Below the pieces are notes generated by a model, which saw only the letters and a program-made list of their open reading frames with translations, was not told the DNA's origin and ran no database searches. Positions 59,711 to 64,000 of a stretch of 64,000 nt of DNA are shown piece after piece (the first letter of the stretch is position 1; every line of letters begins with the position of its first letter). The DNA is taken from NCBI RefSeq assembly GCF_901933205.1, contig NC_044573.1:30811493-30875492 (forward strand), written 5' to 3'. The stretch is from Camarhynchus parvulus. Taxonomy: Eukaryota > Chordata > Aves > Passeriformes > Thraupidae. Made by a program: the position numbers and the translations under genes.

Positions 59711-61428
59711 TTTCCTCTCACAACTTCCAATGTGGTCTCTTTTCTTTCCACCCTCAGCCTTACATTCCCTTTTGTCTTTGGCTGACTGTGCAGAATTGCC
59801 TTCCATCCAGGGAGCAGCAATTCTCCATGCTCGGTGAGCTGCTAACGGGGCTCTGTCAGCAAAGCACCCGGACGAATGGCACGGTGATTGTGAGCCCAGC
59901 ATTTTGCACCAGAGAGAGGCAGAGGCATTGCATGAAGCATCCACCTCCTCTGCAGCTGAGGGCTGCTGCTTGAGTTGCCATCCCTCGGGTGCAAGTGAAT
60001 CTCAGATTAAACTGGACATGTTTTCCAGTTCCTGCTTTTAAATGTAGAACCCATTTAACTCAGCAGACTGCCCAACTGGAACAGGCTATTTACAGCTGTA
60101 CCTGAAGCTCTGATAAGATAATGGATATGTTGTAAATACCTATCATATTATGTTGCCTTTAGTTAGTGTTTGGGATCACATGTGAAACAAATGGCTCCAA
60201 GGATTGAATAACATCTCAGGATTCCTCTTCAAAGTGGGCCAGGGATCTCACAGGATTTTTAAAGTTTGTTTGCTTTATTGGAAATTTCCTAGGGACCTGG
60301 TAAAATAACCTGATTGCATGGAAAAAAACCCCCATGCATTGCAGCTCAGATCCAAGGCAGGCAGTCAAAGCAGGCTGTTTTCCCACTTCATTCATTTAAT
60401 AGGTGCATATTTCATTAAGTGAGATTGGACCTGACATTTATTGGAATTATTAAGGACCTGGTAAAGGAGTGAAGTGGGAGAGTTTAGAATAAGTAAGAGA
60501 GCAGAAAACACATGTGCACATCATAAAGAGCACTTGTTCTTTCTTCCTCCATCTGCCATCTAGAAACAGATATGTGAAGGAGGTCAGAGACTAGAAGACT
60601 GGCATTAGTTGTCTGTATTCTGCTGCAGATCTGTGTGTTACAGACAGCACAGTGAACATTTTCCAAGGGGATTGGGTGGGGGGTAGGCTTGCTCTTGGAA
60701 GGGGAAAGACAGCAAACTTCAGCTCTTGTTTGGGGGTGGGCAATTAGCCATATCTCTTTCCTTGCGCTGCAGTCCCCACAGCTTATCAAGAATTACTTGC
60801 AGGCCAACGTTGTCCTGGCAGCTCCCATGTGGCAGGAGGCAGCTGGGGTGCTGCTCTCCACAGACGCTTAGCGTGGCTGCTCTCATGTCCACTGAAATGC
60901 TTTGCAGAACGCACCCCGCAAGCAGGACTCCTTTCAAGGCCCACACATTGTTGCACACACAGACTGCAGATGAGCTGCAGCCAGTGCTGGATGGTCCATT
61001 TGCTTTGTGTTGCTCCTCTTGGAGAGGAGGAAGATCCCATTAAATGTGCTCTGTCATCTGCTCCAGTTTCCTGTCCATGCGAGAAATGTAAGAAGTAGAC
61101 AGTCTTAATCTTTGGGGTTCCATGCAGAGCTCATCAGCAGCTGTCCTGAGGTCTTTAATAAGGCTTGTTTATTTATTTAAGCAGATTTTTCTATTTAATT
61201 GCTGGAGCCATCCATCCCTTGGTTCCGTGCGTCACTGTGGTTATACTCACACAGACACTCCCAACCTGAGGAGCTGGATAAAAGTACTCCCTGAATGATG
61301 CCTGAAGCACAGTGGAAGACATGGTTCTTTCCCCCCAGGAAACCATAATCAAGTTCATATGTGCCAATTAAATCCACTATTGTGTTTGTGTATCCTGTAA
61401 CTGCTGCCTGACCCATGAGGTGAAACAA

Positions 61429-61452
61429 CTGCAGAATACTCTGCAGAATACT
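61429..61452 (+). repeat. 12-base tandem duplication
   Basis: ctgcagaatact occurs twice in immediate succession without mismatch. Confidence 0.95.
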
Positions 61453-62457
61453 GGGCTCTTCTGGCACCAGAAACAGAGCCACAGCAAAGCTGATGGAAAT
61501 TCTGGAATATTTACAGGGGGAGCAATGTTGGCAGCTGGGCTGCTACTCCAGGATTCAGGGGACATCAGCTCCCTTCCAGGTATGCTCACCATGCGTTCAT
61601 TTTCCCTCCAACCGTTTGTCCATGTTCTTGGAGGTACAGACTCTCTCCCTCATTTAGAGCCCGTACAGTGTCTAATGCAGTGGGGCTTCAACCCCGCACA
61701 GCTCCAGGCCCTGCCTCCATACATCAAGTATAAGAATGGGATTACAGCACTGTCATCCAATAGTAAAAACATATGTTTCAGGTCAGAGACATTGAAGGGC
61801 AAGAATTGCTCATTAAAGAAGAGAAAAAGATGGGATTTTAAACTTGACATTATCAGGGAAACATGTTCATTCATGTTTACAGAGTTATTATGAGAGCTTC
61901 CTGCAATGCAGATATCCTCTGACAGCAAAAGTGAAACCACACATAGCTGCTCTAGGCTGGCCTCCAGGACTGAATGGAGCCCCCAGGACAGGAGGAGGAT
62001 TCAGGGCCCAGACAAAAGCCCCAGGCAGCACTGAACTCTTTGGCTGACAGGAGCCTCAGTGTTAAGTTCATGTGCCACACATTTCCCAGCTGGACCCGAG
62101 CTGCTGGACATGAGCCCCCAGCCCTGCTGCAAGGCTCCCAGCCCCCCTACACCAGCCCAGATGCTGGATTTTGTGGTGCTTTAGCCTCACTGATAATCCA
62201 TGCATCTTTTCCCATTTTCCACTTGAATCAAAATGTAGTTCAGGGGCAGGGGCAATCTCCAGCCTTTGCCAGCCTCAAAGGAATTCTGGCCAGTACTTCC
62301 ACCTCAGCATACACACCAAGTGTCCCAATTTCAGAAAAAAAGTACTTTCTTTTGTAGGTTTGCAACCTGGCTTTTCCTTTCCTAAAGAAGAGATTTCATT
62401 AAAGCAAAGAAACATTTCTAAACCACTCTCAATGATAATCCAGCTCTATGATAACCA

Positions 62458-62497
62458 TTTTTTTTGTTGTTGTTTGTTTGTTTGTTTGTTTGTTTTT
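62458..62497 (+). repeat. T-run, TTG and (GTTT)6 microsatellite
   Basis: A run of eight T, two TTG-like units and then six perfect GTTT units (62,472-62,495). Confidence 0.93.
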
Positions 62498-64000
62498 GAA
62501 AGAAATTATGTTCTCTTGGGCCTGTAGAGAAACTTTGAATAGCACAATTCTTGGAGAGCCAAAAAGGGAAACAGGGCAGCCTGTGGTGTAGTTCTGTAAA
62601 TCAAGTGTCCTCCAATCTAAGTCTGCTTCGGTACCTGGCATCCTGGTGATGCATCTGAATGGTGACAGGTAAGGGTCAGGTGAGAGTTCTCCAGAAAAGG
62701 GTGTGATACAGAGAAATCAGCCTGTGTCCTCGAAGAACTGGAAGCTGAGCCCTTCGTCTTCTGAAATCTGGGAAATATTTGTCTATGTCTTGTTGGGAAT
62801 TTTGTTACTCAAATAATCTGTGGTTTGAACTTGGGACACGTGGCCCTGCTGCAGAGGGGAAGGCTGCTCCTTCCCTTCAATACTCTAGTTAAAAACAGAA
62901 TCACAATTTCTCAGGGCTATAGGCAGGGCAGAGGCAAGAGCAAATGAAGGGTGTGAAACTCCTGCTGAAAGCATTAGAGACACTTAGGGAGACGTGAGTT
63001 CATCTTGGCCAAATCCACTGAATAGCGTGGGGCAGGTAATTTCATCTCTGGTTCCCTGGCTGTAAAAGAGAAGAAAACTTTTCCCTACCTCAGAGTAAAT
63101 CCCTTGGTTCTTGTCAAACACTCAACTACTACAGCAGTGAGGGTCATATAAATTATAATTACACTGAGTGTCTGGTGCTGCTGCCCGGAACTAGCACTTC
63201 ATTCTCTAGTACACAAAATTTCTTTTTGGTGGCGAAATTAGCTGCTGCTGCAACCCTAATTAGGTTCCCTGTTTTGAATGACTCATTTGGCATATAGGAA
63301 TCAGTTTTCTTTGTCTCTAAAGGAAGCTTGAAATCATGTTTTGAAATTCAAACCAGGTTATATTTGCCCAAAACACACAGACCCCAAAGTCTGGTTAGGA
63401 CAGGGTGGGGAGCGGGAGTGTTAAACTTAGAAATGGATTTAATTAACCTTTGCTGTTTATTGGTTGCTTCCAGAGTTCAGCCAGGTTAGGAAAAGAACAA
63501 GGAATGGGTCACCCAGTGTTTACACGGGGCTTCTGAAGAATGGCCCAGACACTTATTCTCCCCCCTTGTTTCTTTAAACATTCTGAGTTTAAAGTTGTGG
63601 CTTAATTTTGGAGCCAAGCAAGGGAGATGTTGATTCAGAGAATGGTAAATAGGTAGTGGTAGGAGGCAATATTAACTTCTCTGTGTTACCTTTAACACTA
63701 GTGTATCTATCCTTCCTCCTCCTCAGCTTGCTGCATGCAGGAGGTGCTACAAGAGACTCAGGGTAACAGATCATTTCCATTCTGGGTAGTATTTTGATTA
63801 TTTGTCTTCACACATGGGTCACCCCCGAATCAGTTGTTCATTGTAAATTAAGTTCTTCTGCACAATGTCACAGACTGAAAAGCTGTTTTTCAGGATTTGA
63901 TCAGCCTGCTCAATGGTTTGGAGCAAGAATCCATAAAAGTTAATTAGACTGGCATAACCATGTCAGGAAGATCCAACAGTGGCTCTGAAATCTAGGAGTG
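62498..64000. other. Unassigned noncoding DNA to the window edge
   Basis: No gene recognised. The part at 63,110-63,310 combines AT-rich homeodomain cores (ataattac, aattagc, taattagg) with an AP-1 consensus and may be a regulatory element. Nothing suggests a feature cut by the window edge. Confidence 0.55.
63279..63285. promoter_or_regulatory. AP-1 consensus site
   Basis: TGACTCA, an exact AP-1 (Fos/Jun) core, within a patch that also carries several TAAT/AATTA cores. A 7-base match is expected by chance several times in a window this size. Confidence 0.25.

Larger units (their letters stand above)
55051..62457. other. Unassigned noncoding DNA, no gene seen
   Basis: About 7.4 kb with no recognised exon, RNA gene or transposon. 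Contents: an AT-rich part at 55,070-55,330, a palindrome within a small CpG-bearing patch at 57,001-57,115, C11 at 59,700-59,710 and a 12-base tandem pair at 61,429-61,452. Frames up to 157 codons (61,420-61,893) match nothing I know. Confidence 0.6.

Noticed and set aside
61420..61893. 157-codon plus-strand frame
   Set aside because: No recognisable domain or splice context; a heavily overlapping antisense frame is present; length is plausible by chance in 64 kb of six frames.
1..64000. tRNA, rRNA, snRNA genes, CRISPR arrays, bacterial-type operons
   Set aside because: No cloverleaf B-box (ggttcgaatcc type), no U6-like start, no regularly spaced repeat-spacer array and no ribosome-binding-site-led gene clusters were found.

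Overview
This window looks like a gene-free stretch of vertebrate chromosome, most likely from a bird and perhaps a songbird. Nothing in it suggests a bacterial, phage or compact genome. There are no operons, no long conserved reading frames, and no tRNA, rRNA or CRISPR. The bird assignment rests on the transposable elements. There is a CR1 retrotransposon 3' end at about 54.4-55.05 kb, older CR1 pieces near 4.5-8.1 kb and 42.5-46.7 kb, and a solo retroviral LTR at 42,061-42,348 whose interior resembles songbird LTRs as I remember them. No repeat-library search was run, so subfamily names are avoided.

I recognise no host protein-coding exon. All long stop-free runs are short, unrelated to any family I know, and explained by chance, by antisense of CR1, or by the stop-free (GGGAA)n array. 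The window is therefore best read as intergenic or deep intronic DNA.

Layout: 1-4.5 kb is unassigned. At 4.5-8.1 kb are three CR1 relics in alternating orientation (minus, plus, minus). The plus-strand one keeps traces of the endonuclease and the ORF2 end but has lost the reverse-transcriptase core. 8.1-41.5 kb is mostly unassigned single-copy-looking DNA. It contains short hairpins (best at 14,989-15,055), an A-rich tract at 11.88 kb, some AT-rich homeodomain-site-rich patches that could be conserved elements, and two weak SINE-like relics. 41.5-46.7 kb is a transposon graveyard: a solo LTR with a 5-bp target duplication, a 2-kb CR1 relic still showing endonuclease and RT motifs, an opposite-strand CR1 piece, and further CR1 fragments. 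46.7-53.66 kb is unassigned. At 53,661-53,872 lies an uninterrupted 42-copy GGGAA array, a strong G-quadruplex candidate. 54.45-55.05 kb holds the best preserved CR1. 55.05-64 kb is unassigned, with small microsatellites and a few candidate regulatory patches.

No set of genes works together here and I found no convincing new biological system. The items most worth checking are the GGGAA array, the 23-bp hairpin at 15.0 kb, the solo LTR, and the candidate conserved elements.
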